A stretch of 33,479 nucleotides of DNA from Bradyrhizobium sp. YR681 (GCF_000282615.1 NZ_AKIY01000046.1:1-33479); one strand, 5' to 3'. Shown: positions 1-8,097, counted from the stretch's first letter. Notes: generated from the sequence alone by a model not told the origin. Translations and numbers: made by a program.

Positions 1-46
1 CTGACTTACAAGGATGAGGATGGAGAGTGACGCGGCTGGTTAGGCC

Positions 47-1048
47 TCAGAGCATGCTCGGCAGCACGCGGTCCGGCGGCTTGTGGGCGTCGAGGAAGGT
101 GCGGATGTTGATGATCACCTTCTCGCCCATCTCGACACGGCCTTCGATCGTGGCCGAGCCCATATGCGGCAGCAGCGTCACCTTGCCGGCCTTGGCGAGC
201 CGCACCAGCTTGGGGTTCACCGCGGGCTCGTGCTCGTAGACGTCGAGCCCGGCGCCGCCGATCTCGCCGCCTTCGATCAGCTTGATCAGCGTGTCCTCGT
301 CGGTGACTTCGCCGCGCGCGGTGTTGACGACGTAGGCGTCTTTCCGGATCAGCTTCAGCCGGCGCGCCGAGAGCAGATGGTAGGTTGCGGGCGTATGCGG
401 ACAGTTCACCGAGATGATGTCCATCCGCGCCAGCATCTGGTCGAGGCTTTCCCAATAGGTCGCACCAAGCTCTTCGGCGATCACAGGCGCGACGGGACGG
501 CGGTTGTGATAGTGGATCTGCAGGCCGAAGGCGCGGGCGCGACGCGCGACCGCCTGGCCGATGCGGCCCATGCCGATGATGCCGAGGCGTTTTCCCCCGA
601 TGCGGTGGCCGAGCATCCAGGTCGGCGACCAGCCGGGCCAGGGCTTTCCTTCCGTCAGGATCGAGGCGCCTTCGATCATCCGGCGCGGCACGGCCAGGAT
701 CAGCGCCATGGTCATGTCGGCGGTGTCTTCGGTCAGAACTTTCGGCGTGTTGGTGACGGTGATGCCGCGGGCATGCGCGGCCTCGACGTCGATATTATCG
801 ACGCCGTTGCCGAAATTGGCGATCAGGCGCAGCTTGCAGTCGGGCTGGTTGACGATGTCGGCGGTGATGTGGTCGGTGACCGTTGGAACCAGCACGTCGG
901 CGGTGCGCGCGGCCTCCGCGATCTGCTCGGCCGACATCGGTGTGTCCTCGAGATTGATCCGCGCGTCGAACAGCTCGCGCATCCGCGTTTCGATCGAATC
1001 CGGCAGCTTGCGCGTCACGACGACGAGGGGCTTTTTCTTCACCGACAT
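47..1048 (-). CDS. D-isomer specific 2-hydroxyacid dehydrogenase (glyoxylate/hydroxypyruvate reductase-like)
   Basis: A 333-residue cytoplasmic NAD(P)-dependent dehydrogenase that interconverts 2-keto acids (glyoxylate or hydroxypyruvate are the likeliest substrates) and D-2-hydroxy acids. The Rossmann dinucleotide motif GMGRIG lies at residues 159-164. The catalytic triad of the family is complete: Arg245 in NTARGE, Glu274 in the DVYEHEP motif, and His295 in LLPHMGSAT. The length is typical of the family. The ATG start follows an AGGACA-like purine stretch. It is divergent from the SH3-domain gene, and a large palindrome lies in the shared intergenic region. The exact substrate cannot be told from sequence; formate dehydrogenase and phosphoglycerate dehydrogenase are less likely relatives because there is no ACT domain or long extension. 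Confidence 0.9.
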   Translation of the reverse strand: MSVKKKPLVVVTRKLPDSIETRMRELFDARINLEDTPMSAEQIAEAARTADVLVPTVTDHITADIVNQPDCKLRLIANFGNGVDNIDVEAAHARGITVTNTPKVLTEDTADMTMALILAVPRRMIEGASILTEGKPWPGWSPTWMLGHRIGGKRLGIIGMGRIGQAVARRARAFGLQIHYHNRRPVAPVIAEELGATYWESLDQMLARMDIISVNCPHTPATYHLLSARRLKLIRKDAYVVNTARGEVTDEDTLIKLIEGGEIGGAGLDVYEHEPAVNPKLVRLAKAGKVTLLPHMGSATIEGRVEMGEKVIINIRTFLDAHKPPDRVLPSML

Positions 1049-1171
1049 GTCCTGCTCTCATGAGGCGTCGCTGGCCGCCCCTGTCGCCAAAGGCCGGCCG
1101 TTGAGGTCTCATTAACCCGGTTGTTCGACACTGACCTTGCCGTGTCTGTCCCCGGCGTTTCCTTCAAGCTC

Positions 1172-1200
1172 TCCCGACATTTCCGGCCGGAAAATCGGGA
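1172..1200. promoter_or_regulatory. 29-bp near-perfect palindrome in divergent intergenic region
   Basis: The gap 1049-1376 between the divergent dehydrogenase and SH3-protein genes has no gene. It holds a palindrome made of outer arms TCCCGA (1172-1177) and TCGGGA (1195-1200) around a perfect 14-bp core, TTTCCGGCCGGAAA (1180-1193). No T-run follows on either strand, so it is not a classic terminator. Its place between two divergent promoters suggests an operator, but no regulator can be named. Nothing else stands out in this gap. Confidence 0.5.
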
Positions 1201-1376
1201 CAAACTGGTTGTTTAAGCGTCCGTCCTCTCTAGCAGAAGGCCGGGCCAAGACAAGAACCACGGGTTAAGGCTTGGCGGAACACCCGCGTGGGGCGGGTCG
1301 GGGACGTCGCGGCAGGGTTTGGAATGTGGGGTGAGGACAGGGCATGACGCCCGGGTCTTCGACAGGAGACGGGTTG

Positions 1377-1907
1377 ATGGCGTTGGGGCGTTTTTGTTCG
1401 GTGATGGCGCTCGTTTGCACGTGGTGGAGCGCCTCGGTCGGCCCCTCGCATTCGGCCAAGGACAGCACCCCCCAGACCGCCAGCGGCCTGCCGGTGCCGC
1501 GCTATGTCAGCCTCAAATCGGATCACGTGAATGTCCGCGCCGGCCCGACCAAGGACAATGACGTCGCCTGGGTCTACACCCGTTCGGGCCTGCCGGTCGA
1601 AATCACCGCCGAGTTCGAGAACTGGCGCCGGGTGCGCGATTCCGAGGGCGCCGAGGGCTGGGTCTATCACTCGCTGCTGTCGGGCCGCCGCACCGCGGTG
1701 GTCACCATGAAGCACAAGGACGACCTCGCGCCGATCTACGACCGGGCCGATCCCGACAGTGCCGTTGCGGCCAGGCTCCAGGCCGGTGTCGTCACGCAGG
1801 TCAAGAAGTGCACTGCAAACTGGTGCCGCGTCACCGGCAACGGCTTTGACGGCTGGATCCAGCAGGAGCGCCTGTGGGGCGTCTACGCCGACGAGCCGGT
1901 CAACTGA
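1377..1907 (+). CDS. exported SH3-domain protein
   Basis: A 176-residue protein with an N-terminal hydrophobic segment (about residues 4-22) that looks like a signal peptide, so it probably acts in the periplasm. Two bacterial SH3-like modules follow: residues about 42-102, with the typical VNVRAGPT motif and the GWVYHSLL ending, and residues about 106-168, ending in GWIQQERLWGV. The second contains a close cysteine pair (KKCTANWC). Such proteins are thought to bind peptidoglycan or act as scaffolds; no enzyme domain is present. The ATG at 1377 is chosen over the in-frame ATG at 1344 because AGGAGA at 1364-1369 gives it a Shine-Dalgarno sequence and because the signal peptide starts there. 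It is convergent with irr. Confidence 0.85.
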   Translation: MALGRFCSVMALVCTWWSASVGPSHSAKDSTPQTASGLPVPRYVSLKSDHVNVRAGPTKDNDVAWVYTRSGLPVEITAEFENWRRVRDSEGAEGWVYHSLLSGRRTAVVTMKHKDDLAPIYDRADPDSAVAARLQAGVVTQVKKCTANWCRVTGNGFDGWIQQERLWGVYADEPVN

Positions 1908-1938
1908 CGCCGCAGGGCGGGGCGAGCTGCCGCTCCAC

Positions 1939-2023
1939 CGTCATGCCCGGCTTGTCCCGGGCATTCGCGGACTTCCACGTCAGCCCAAAAACGTGGATGG
2001 CCGGGACAAGCCCGGCCATGACG
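1939..2023. repeat. Bradyrhizobium-type palindromic intergenic repeat, family A, copy 1
   Basis: An inverted repeat whose ends read CGTCATGCCCGG on the left and CCCGGCCATGACG on the right, with inner ACGT and GGGACAAGCCCGG segments. It lies exactly in the gap between the convergent SH3-protein gene and irr. A related copy lies at 4709-4785. I recognise this element from Bradyrhizobium genomes. It can fold into a long hairpin on either strand and may terminate transcription from both sides. Confidence 0.85.
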
Positions 2024-2048
2024 ACGAATTCAGCAGTTTCAGGCGATC

Positions 2049-2540
2049 TCAGCGCTTCTTGCGCAGGCGCACGACCATGTCGATGCGGGCGATCTCGTAA
2101 CCTTCCGGCACCTCCGGCATCTTGGACAGCGCCAGATGCGGGTCCTCGATATCGACCAGCTCGTGGCTGTTCTCGAGGTAATAGTGGTGGTGCGTGGTGA
2201 CGTTGGTGTCGAAATAGGTCTTGGTGCCGTCGACACTGACCTGGCGCAGCAGGCCGGCGTCGGTGAGCTGGTTCAGCGTGTTGTAGACGGTCGCCAGCGA
2301 GACCGGGACCTTGGCGAGCGTCGCTTCCTCGTAGAGCATTTCAGCCGTGAGGTGGCGTGCACCCTTGCCGAACAGCAGCCAGCCCAAGGCCATACGCTGA
2401 CGCGTCGGGCGGAGACCGGCGGACTGAAGCATTTCGTTGACGTCGTGCCACGGGCAGCCGGTCAGCGCCGGCTGGCGGCCGGACAGGAGGGCCGCGGCAT
2501 GGACGTCGTCGTCGTGATGGGGCGCGGTATTCTCGCTCAT
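2049..2540 (-). CDS. irr: iron response regulator Irr (Fur superfamily)
   Basis: A 163-residue Fur-family transcription factor that senses iron through heme and controls heme synthesis and iron genes. The heme regulatory motif GCPWHD places Cys29-Pro30 exactly where it is known in B. japonicum Irr, and the second heme site HHH falls at residues 117-119. A winged-helix DNA-binding segment covers about residues 38-100 (LRPTRQRMALGW, VSLATVYNTLNQL). The ATG at 2540 gives the known length of 163; the longer frame from 2567 does not. In Bradyrhizobium, Irr is active when heme is low and is degraded when heme or peroxide is present (established for the family). It is divergent from fabA, with candidate Fur and Irr sites in the gap. 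Confidence 0.96.
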   Translation of the reverse strand: MSENTAPHHDDDVHAAALLSGRQPALTGCPWHDVNEMLQSAGLRPTRQRMALGWLLFGKGARHLTAEMLYEEATLAKVPVSLATVYNTLNQLTDAGLLRQVSVDGTKTYFDTNVTTHHHYYLENSHELVDIEDPHLALSKMPEVPEGYEIARIDMVVRLRKKR

Positions 2541-2595
2541 TTCCAGATTTCGGGCACGCGTGAACAATATCTCTCAGGCAATATAAGAACAGAAA

Positions 2596-2618
2596 GATGC
2601 AGATGCAAGTTTCTCGCA
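2596..2618 (-). promoter_or_regulatory. candidate Fur-binding direct repeats in the irr promoter
   Basis: Read on the minus strand, towards irr, there are two adjacent TGCATC hexamers (2602-2607 and 2596-2601), preceded by a related TGCGAG (2613-2618). They lie 56-78 bases upstream of the irr ATG. B. japonicum Fur is known to bind the irr promoter at imperfect direct-repeat hexamers rather than a classic palindromic Fur box. The match here is from memory of that site; binding itself is inference. Confidence 0.65.
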
Positions 2619-2619
2619 A

Positions 2620-2634
2620 CTAGAGAGGTTCTAA
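2620..2634. promoter_or_regulatory. ICE-like (Irr box) element between irr and fabA
   Basis: The 15-bp sequence CTAGAGAGGTTCTAA matches 10 of the 12 fixed positions of the iron control element pattern TTAGAA-N3-TTCTAA, with the right half perfect. It directly abuts the candidate Fur repeats. The rest of the 354-base gap to the fabA start (2635-2894) shows nothing else I can name. Irr binding here would affect irr itself or the fabA operon; that is inference. Confidence 0.4.
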
Positions 2635-2894
2635 TCAGGCCTGGAACCGGGCGAGGACCCGTCATTTTACCTTCATGAGAGCGCTTTGCCACCGGAAACG
2701 CCTGTGTTAGAGAGCGCCCGGCTTCGCCTAGCCGATTGTGGCGCGGCCGGGCATTGAGGCCCGGTTTGCAGCTCCATCCGGGCTCTCGGCATTCGCGCCT
2801 GCTGACGACGGCAATTGTCGTTGCTTTCCGAACCGGACGGGGCCCATTTTTGCCAGAAACGCCGCTCAATCGGGGTTTGAACAGAGGCTTCCGC

Positions 2895-3416
2895 ATGCTG
2901 AACAGGCGCAACGGTTACGAATATGAAGATCTGCTGGCATGTGCCCGCGGCGAGATGTTCGGCCCGGGCAACGCCCAGCTGCCGCTGCCGCCGATGCTGA
3001 TGTTCGACCGCATCACTGACATCAGCGACAATGGGGGCGAGTTCGGCAAGGGCGTGGTGCGCGCCGAGCTCGACGTGAAGCCCGACCTCTGGTTTTTCGG
3101 CTGTCACTTCAAGAACGATCCTGTCATGCCCGGCTGCCTCGGCCTCGATGCGCTGTGGCAAATGGTCGGCTTTTATCTGGGCTGGAGTGGCGGTGAAGGT
3201 CGTGGCCGGGCGCTGGGTCTGAACGAGCTTAAGTTCAGTGGCCAGGTGCTGCCCGAGGCCCGCAAGGTTGTGTACAACGTCGATATCAAGCGCGTGATGC
3301 GCTCAAAGCTGGTGCTCGGTATCGCCGACGGGTGGCTTTCGGTCGATGACCAGATTATTTATCGCGCCAAGGATCTGAAGGTCGGCCTGTTCAAGCAGGG
3401 CGTGAGCCTGGGCTGA
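2895..3416 (+). CDS. fabA: 3-hydroxydecanoyl-ACP dehydratase/isomerase
   Basis: A 173-residue hot-dog fold enzyme that dehydrates beta-hydroxydecanoyl-ACP and isomerises trans-2- to cis-3-decenoyl-ACP, the entry step of anaerobic-type unsaturated fatty acid synthesis. The active-site His71 lies in FFGCHF and Asp85 in [11 protein letters not shown], one residue off E. coli FabA numbering (His70, Asp84). The length equals the family's usual 172 or so. The ATG at 2895 begins the conserved N terminus; the open frame reaches back to 2736, but that extension has no family resemblance. It is followed 40 bases later by fabB and then by fabI, the standard rhizobial fabA-fabB-fabI arrangement. Confidence 0.97.
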   Translation: MLNRRNGYEYEDLLACARGEMFGPGNAQLPLPPMLMFDRITDISDNGGEFGKGVVRAELDVKPDLWFFGCHFKNDPVMPGCLGLDALWQMVGFYLGWSGGEGRGRALGLNELKFSGQVLPEARKVVYNVDIKRVMRSKLVLGIADGWLSVDDQIIYRAKDLKVGLFKQGVSLG

Positions 3417-3456
3417 GCGCATCACAAAGAAAGACAACGATTTAGGCGAGGCTGTC

Positions 3457-4680
3457 ATGAGGCGGGTTGTGGTCACCGGGATGGGCATCGTCTCGTCCAT
3501 CGGAAACAACACCCAGGAGGTGCTTGCGAGCCTTCACGAGGCAAAGTCGGGCATTTCGCGGGCTGAGAAATATGCCGAGCTCGGCTTCCGTTCGCAGGTG
3601 CAGGGTGCACCGACGATCGATCCTGCGACGGTGGTCGACCGCCGTGCCATGCGCTTCCTCGGCCAGGGCGCCGGCTGGAATCACATCGCGATGGAGCAGG
3701 CGATCCAGGACTCCGGCCTGTCGCCCGAAGACGTCTCCAACATCCGCACCGGCATCATCATGGGCTCCGGCGGCCCCTCCGCGCGCACCATCGTCGAATC
3801 CGCCGACATCACCCGCACCAAGGGCCCCAAGCGTGTCGGGCCGTTTGCAGTGCCGAAGGCGATGTCGTCCACGGCCTCCGCGACGCTCGCGACCTGGTTC
3901 AAGATCAAGGGCGTGAACTATTCGATCTCCTCGGCCTGCGCGACCTCGAACCATTGCGTCGGCAATGCCTATGAGACCATCCAGATCGGCAAGCAGGACG
4001 TCATCTTCGCCGGCGGCTGCGAAGAGCTCGACTGGTCGCTCTCGGTGCTGTTCGACGCCATGGGCGCGATGTCCTCGAAATACAACGACACGCCCGCCAC
4101 CGCCTCGCGTCCCTATGACGTCAACCGCGACGGTTTTGTCATTGCCGGCGGCGCGGGAGTCCTCGTGCTGGAAGAACTCGAGCATGCCAAGGCGCGCGGC
4201 GCGCGCATCTACGGCGAGATCGTCGGCTATGGCGCGACCTCGGATGGCTACGACATGGTCGCCCCGTCTGGTGAGGGCGCCGAGCGCTGCATGCGCATGG
4301 CGATGTCGACGGTGAAGACCAAGGTCGACTATATCAACCCGCACGCGACCTCGACGCCGGCCGGCGACCCGCCGGAGATCGACGCGCTCCGCCGCGTGTT
4401 CGGAAGTGGCGAGAAGTGCCCGCCGATCTCGGCGACCAAGGCGTTGACAGGTCACTCGCTGGGCGCGACCGGCGTGCAGGAGGCGATCTACTCGCTGCTG
4501 ATGATGAACAACGGTTTCATCTGCGAGAGCGCGCACATCCAGGAGCTGGACCCCGTGTTCGCCGACATGCCGATCGTGCGCAAGCGCATCGACAACGTCA
4601 AGATCGGCACCGTGCTGTCGAACTCCTTCGGCTTCGGCGGCACCAACGCCACGCTGGTGTTCAGCCGGCTGGATGTGTGA
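3457..4680 (+). CDS. fabB: beta-ketoacyl-ACP synthase I
   Basis: A 407-residue thiolase-fold condensing enzyme that elongates acyl-ACP with malonyl-ACP and is required to extend the cis-unsaturated chains made by FabA. The Cys-His-His triad of the KAS I/II type is complete: Cys161 in [10 protein letters not shown], His296 in [11 protein letters not shown] and His333 in TGHSLGATG. The C terminus carries the usual glycine-rich [13 protein letters not shown]. The ATG at 3457 is the first in the frame and gives the conserved start [10 protein letters not shown]. Coupling with FabA and the FabA-type genome context favour FabB over FabF. Confidence 0.96.
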   Translation: MRRVVVTGMGIVSSIGNNTQEVLASLHEAKSGISRAEKYAELGFRSQVQGAPTIDPATVVDRRAMRFLGQGAGWNHIAMEQAIQDSGLSPEDVSNIRTGIIMGSGGPSARTIVESADITRTKGPKRVGPFAVPKAMSSTASATLATWFKIKGVNYSISSACATSNHCVGNAYETIQIGKQDVIFAGGCEELDWSLSVLFDAMGAMSSKYNDTPATASRPYDVNRDGFVIAGGAGVLVLEELEHAKARGARIYGEIVGYGATSDGYDMVAPSGEGAERCMRMAMSTVKTKVDYINPHATSTPAGDPPEIDALRRVFGSGEKCPPISATKALTGHSLGATGVQEAIYSLLMMNNGFICESAHIQELDPVFADMPIVRKRIDNVKIGTVLSNSFGFGGTNATLVFSRLDV

Positions 4681-4708
4681 CGTCGTTGCGGACGCGCTGG
4701 TAGTTTGT

Positions 4709-4785
4709 CGTCATGGCCGGGCTCGTCCCGGCCATCCACGTCTTTGCTACTGGTTGCGGAAGAGCGTGGATGCCCGGGCATGACG
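4709..4785. repeat. Bradyrhizobium-type palindromic intergenic repeat, family A, copy 2
   Basis: Same family as 1939-2023: the left end reads CGTCATGGCCGGGCTCGTCC and the right end GCGTGGATGCCCGGGCATGACG. Unlike the other large repeats it lies between two co-directional genes, fabB and fabI, and ends only 22 bases before the fabI start codon, right at its ribosome binding site. Confidence 0.85.
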
Positions 4786-4807
4786 GAGAGTGGAGAGTAA
4801 TCGCGAG

Positions 4808-5608
4808 ATGGAAGGTCTGATGAAGGGCAAGCGCGGTCTGATCATGGGCATCGCCAATGATCATTCGATCGCCTGGGGGATGGCGAAGACGCTGCACGCC
4901 CATGGTGCCGAGCTGGCCTTCACCTTCCAGGGCGAAGCCCTCGGCAAGCGGGTCAAGCCGCTGGCTGAATCGCTCGGCGTGGAATTGGTGCTGCCTTGCG
5001 ACGTCGAGGACATCGCCAGCGTCGATGCCACATTCGACGTTCTGCGCGAAAAATGGGGCAAGCTCGACTTCGTCATCCACGCCATCGGCTTTGCCGACAA
5101 GAACGAGCTGAAGGGCCGCTACGCCGACACCAGCCGCGAGAATTTTTCGCGCACCATGGTGATCTCCTGCTTCTCCTTCACGGAGGTCGCCAAGCGCGCC
5201 GCCGAGCTGATGACGGAGGGCGGCAGCATGATCACGCTGACCTTCGGCGCCTCGGAGCGGTCCATGCCGAACTACAATGTGATGGGCGTTGCCAAGGCGG
5301 CGCTGGAAGCCTCGGTGCGCTATCTCGCCTCCGATTTCGGACCACGCGGCATTCGCGTCAACGCGATCTCCGCCGGCCCCATCCGCACGCTCGCCGGCTC
5401 CGGCATCGGCGAGGCGCGCGCGATGTTCGCCTTCATGCAAAAACATTCGCCGCTCCGCCGCGGCGTCACGCTCGACGAGCTGGGCGGCTCGGCGCTGTAT
5501 CTGCTGTCGGACCTCTCCGGCGGCGTGACCGGCGAAATCCACTACGTCGATTCCGGCTACAACATCGTCCTGATGCCGCGGCCGGACGATTTGAAGACGC
5601 CAGATTAG
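4808..5608 (+). CDS. fabI: enoyl-ACP reductase (NADH), FabI type
   Basis: A 266-residue short-chain dehydrogenase-like enzyme that reduces trans-2-enoyl-ACP in the last step of the elongation cycle. The cofactor-binding N terminus reads RGLIMGIANDHSIAWG. The catalytic Tyr156 and Lys163 (YNVMGVAK, Tyr-X6-Lys) carry the same numbers as in E. coli FabI. The residue at the E. coli Tyr146 position is Phe146, a difference seen in some rhizobial FabI paralogs as I recall. The start is set at ATG 4808 with GGAGAG at 4792-4797; a GTG at 4790 and an ATG at 4820 are alternatives. It is the last gene of the fabA-fabB-fabI group. Confidence 0.94.
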   Translation: MEGLMKGKRGLIMGIANDHSIAWGMAKTLHAHGAELAFTFQGEALGKRVKPLAESLGVELVLPCDVEDIASVDATFDVLREKWGKLDFVIHAIGFADKNELKGRYADTSRENFSRTMVISCFSFTEVAKRAAELMTEGGSMITLTFGASERSMPNYNVMGVAKAALEASVRYLASDFGPRGIRVNAISAGPIRTLAGSGIGEARAMFAFMQKHSPLRRGVTLDELGGSALYLLSDLSGGVTGEIHYVDSGYNIVLMPRPDDLKTPD

Positions 5609-5619
5609 TTTCGTAGTTC

Positions 5620-5712
5620 CGTAGGGTGGGCAAAGGAGCGTCAGCGACGTGCCCGCCATCTCTCAATAATCGCGACCAGATGGTGGGCACGCTTCGCTTT
5701 GCCCATCCTACG
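5620..5712. repeat. Bradyrhizobium-type palindromic intergenic repeat, family B
   Basis: An inverted repeat with left end CGTAGGGTGGGCAAAGGAGC and right end GCTTTGCCCATCCTACG, plus inner arms around GTGCCCGCC and GGTGGGCAC. It fills the gap between the convergent fabI and GST genes. I recognise this family from Bradyrhizobium intergenic regions. A role as a bidirectional terminator is inference. Confidence 0.85.
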
Positions 5713-5721
5713 AGAGCTCAC

Positions 5722-6318
5722 CTAGCCCGCCGCGATTTTCTCCGCGCGCTGGAACGCCGGCCGCGCCGTGCAGCGATCGAGATAGGCATCGAAGGCGGGG
5801 CGCGACGGCACCATCTTGAACCGGCGCACCGCGAAGTTCAGGCCGGAGCCGACCGTGATGTCGGCGGCGGAAAATTCCTCGCCGAGAATCCACGGCCCCT
5901 CGGCGAGTGCTGCCTCCAGCACGTCGAACACCTGCGTTGCGCTGCCCCAGGCCGCGGTCGAGGTCGGGATCTCGATCTTGGTGAAGATCTGGATGATGGC
6001 GGGTTCGATGCAGCCCGGCGAAAAGAACAGCCATTGCAGATAGCGCGCGCGGCGCGGATCGGTCACGGCGGGTGCAAGCCTGGTCTCGGGATAGCGGTCG
6101 GCGATGTAGGCGCAGATCGCCGCGGCTTCACCGAGCGCGGCATCGCCGTCGCTCAGCGCCGGCACCTTGCCCATCGGGTTGACCTTCAGATAGTCCGGCG
6201 CCTTCTGCGCGCCGGTCGAGATGTCGGTCAGCACGCGCTCATAGGGCAGGCCGCTCTCCTCCATCAGCCAGAGCGTCGTGAACGAGCGCGAGCGGGGTGA
6301 CCAATAGAGCTTGATCAT
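5722..6318 (-). CDS. glutathione S-transferase family protein
   Basis: A 198-residue protein with the two-domain GST layout. The N-terminal thioredoxin-like domain starts MIKLYWSPRSRSF and holds the cis-proline/glutathione contact motif NPMGKVPAL, followed by an aspartate-containing GDAALGEAAAICAYI segment. The C-terminal helical domain runs from about residue 85 to the end. Ser9 or Ser11 is the likely catalytic residue near the N terminus. The start is ATG 6318 rather than the upstream in-frame ATG at 6360, because the GST fold begins there and AAAGG lies nearby. The substrate is unknown; such proteins detoxify electrophiles or handle glutathione adducts. Confidence 0.88.
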   Translation of the reverse strand: MIKLYWSPRSRSFTTLWLMEESGLPYERVLTDISTGAQKAPDYLKVNPMGKVPALSDGDAALGEAAAICAYIADRYPETRLAPAVTDPRRARYLQWLFFSPGCIEPAIIQIFTKIEIPTSTAAWGSATQVFDVLEAALAEGPWILGEEFSAADITVGSGLNFAVRRFKMVPSRPAFDAYLDRCTARPAFQRAEKIAAG

Positions 6319-6434
6319 GGTGCGGAACCTTTCATCGGGCGTAGACGGGCGCGGGCCCATTCATCGCGTGTTTGCGTCGGATACACAACGCACTACGCCT
6401 GGCCGGACGAGCCGCTCTGCGAACGACATCTTGG

Positions 6435-7250
6435 TCAACGCGACGGAGGCGAGCGTTGCAGCAGGGCCGGCAGTGTCTTGTCGAGGCTCTTTGTCAGCAT
6501 CGCGCGTACACCATCGCGCAGCACCGGATTGTTGACTGCATCCGCCGGCTTCTCCGGAAACATCGCGCGGTCCACCTGCATGGACGGCCCGCCAAGCGGA
6601 TTGTGCATTACGCGCTCCGCAAATGTGTCCTCGGTCGTCAAGGCTGGCGCCTCCCTGATCAACGCGAAAGTCGCACCGTCATAGACCCTGATGTACATCA
6701 TGGCGAAGAGGTGTACTGGCCCATTGAGAGGGTATTGCGAGATGCCAATGCCGAATTCGCGCTGGCTTCCGCCATGCCTGTGCACGACGACATAGCGTTC
6801 GCAGTGGAGCTTCGTTGCCAGAAGCCGAACGAAATTCTCGATGTCGGATGCAACGCGGTAAGAGGCAAACAGGCGCGGCTGGTCACGGCCTCCGGCCTTG
6901 AGATCGTCCTTCGTGAAGGGAATTCTCCTCACGGAACTGCCCGGTGCGGCGGCGCGAACGCGCGAGACGACGAGGTCGTCGAGCCCCCATGTCGCAACAG
7001 AGACTCGCGAATAGTTGTCCAGGAGGGTGATTGGCCCGAATTTCTCGACCATGAAGACAATACCGGCGATCGGAATCACGCCGATCTGGCAGGGGCCGCG
7101 CTCAATTGGCGCGCTTGGCGCGGCCGTTGCCGGCTTCCTGAGCGCGGGCCTGACCATTTCCTGCTTCGGGAACGACTGTACGCGGTCTTCCGCCGGAGAC
7201 ATCAGCGCATAAGAAGCCAGGGCGGCTGCAACGACCAGAATGTTGATCAT
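6435..7250 (-). CDS. hypothetical secreted protein, tandem paralog A
   Basis: A 271-residue protein I do not recognise. The N terminus (residues 1-18) is hydrophobic and looks like a signal peptide or membrane anchor; a Pro/Ala-rich linker follows to residue 50. The core then resembles the upstream neighbour (7264-8097) along its whole length: GPC-IGVI, VEK-G, WGLDD-V, RVRAA, VRRI, CERYVVV, and a C-terminal NN-LRD and LDK-LP. It has exactly two cysteines, Cys54 and Cys150, both conserved in the paralog, so a disulfide in the periplasm is plausible. It lies 13 bases downstream of its paralog, so the two are surely co-transcribed. No catalytic motif is visible. Confidence 0.8.
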   Translation of the reverse strand: MINILVVAAALASYALMSPAEDRVQSFPKQEMVRPALRKPATAAPSAPIERGPCQIGVIPIAGIVFMVEKFGPITLLDNYSRVSVATWGLDDLVVSRVRAAAPGSSVRRIPFTKDDLKAGGRDQPRLFASYRVASDIENFVRLLATKLHCERYVVVHRHGGSQREFGIGISQYPLNGPVHLFAMMYIRVYDGATFALIREAPALTTEDTFAERVMHNPLGGPSMQVDRAMFPEKPADAVNNPVLRDGVRAMLTKSLDKTLPALLQRSPPSR

Positions 7251-7263
7251 GCTCAGGCACTGC

Positions 7264-8097
7264 TCACGGTGCGAAATACGGCGGCAAGATTTTGTCCAGC
7301 CGCTCCGTCAGGAAATCGCGCATGTTGTCGCGCAGGATCGTGTTGTTGGCGGCGTCGGTCGCTGTGGCCGGAAACAGGGCATTGTCCATTTTGTGCAGAT
7401 GTGGGTCTTGCCCGAAGCCGTCAGCCATGTGCTTCACGACACCTTCCAGCGTCAGGGCAGGCCCCTTCCTGATTTCGAAGGTCTGGCCGTCGAACACGGT
7501 CACGCCGACATAGGCGTACAGGAACGTATAACTGATGATGCCGATGCCGCGATTGAACATGCCCAGTCCTCGCAGTGGCAGATTGGTCCCCGGCAGCACC
7601 CCCTCGCCCCGCGTCACGACGACATATCGTTCGCAGCCGGCATTGCCCGCGATCTGACGGATCAGGGTTGACAGTTCTTCGCGTTCGTTGCGAAACAGAC
7701 TGGGCTTCGGGTGATAGAAGGCGTCGAACGTGCCTTTGGCGTAGGCAATTCGCCGTACCGGCGTGGCACCTGCTGCCGCACGCACTCGTGCGAAAACAAC
7801 ATCGTCAAGGCCCCAGGACACGGGCACTTCCGCATATTCGTTTCCGAACACCGTCAGGCCGATCTTCTCGACGACGAACGGGTCCTGCGTCGCCGCGATC
7901 ACGCCGATGCCGCAGGGACCTGAAGTCGCTGGCTCCGCAGGTTTGGCCGGAGCCTTCGGCTTCGCCGCCTTCTTGGGTGCCGGCTTGGCCGGTGCCGCAG
8001 CTTGAGCGGGAGGCGCGGTGGGTGCGGGAGGGGTTTGCGCGACCGCCGAGCCAAGCATGGACAGCAGCGCGATCAGCGAGACAGCAATTCGAACCAT
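7264..8097 (-). CDS. hypothetical secreted protein, tandem paralog B
   Basis: A 277-residue protein of unknown function. It has a clear signal peptide (residues 1-20, ending in SAVAQ), then a low-complexity Ala/Pro/Lys linker to about residue 58, then a folded core. The core aligns throughout with paralog A (6435-7250). Its only cysteines, Cys62 and Cys155, correspond to Cys54 and Cys150 there. The basic, proline-rich linker is typical of periplasmic proteins that reach through or contact the cell wall. No enzyme motif or known domain can be named. It is the first gene of the pair. Confidence 0.82.
   Translation of the reverse strand: MVRIAVSLIALLSMLGSAVAQTPPAPTAPPAQAAAPAKPAPKKAAKPKAPAKPAEPATSGPCGIGVIAATQDPFVVEKIGLTVFGNEYAEVPVSWGLDDVVFARVRAAAGATPVRRIAYAKGTFDAFYHPKPSLFRNEREELSTLIRQIAGNAGCERYVVVTRGEGVLPGTNLPLRGLGMFNRGIGIISYTFLYAYVGVTVFDGQTFEIRKGPALTLEGVVKHMADGFGQDPHLHKMDNALFPATATDAANNTILRDNMRDFLTERLDKILPPYFAP

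Noticed and set aside
2736..2894. N-terminal extension of FabA by 53 residues
   Set aside because: The extension has no family resemblance, and the ATG at 2895 gives the normal FabA length and active-site numbering.
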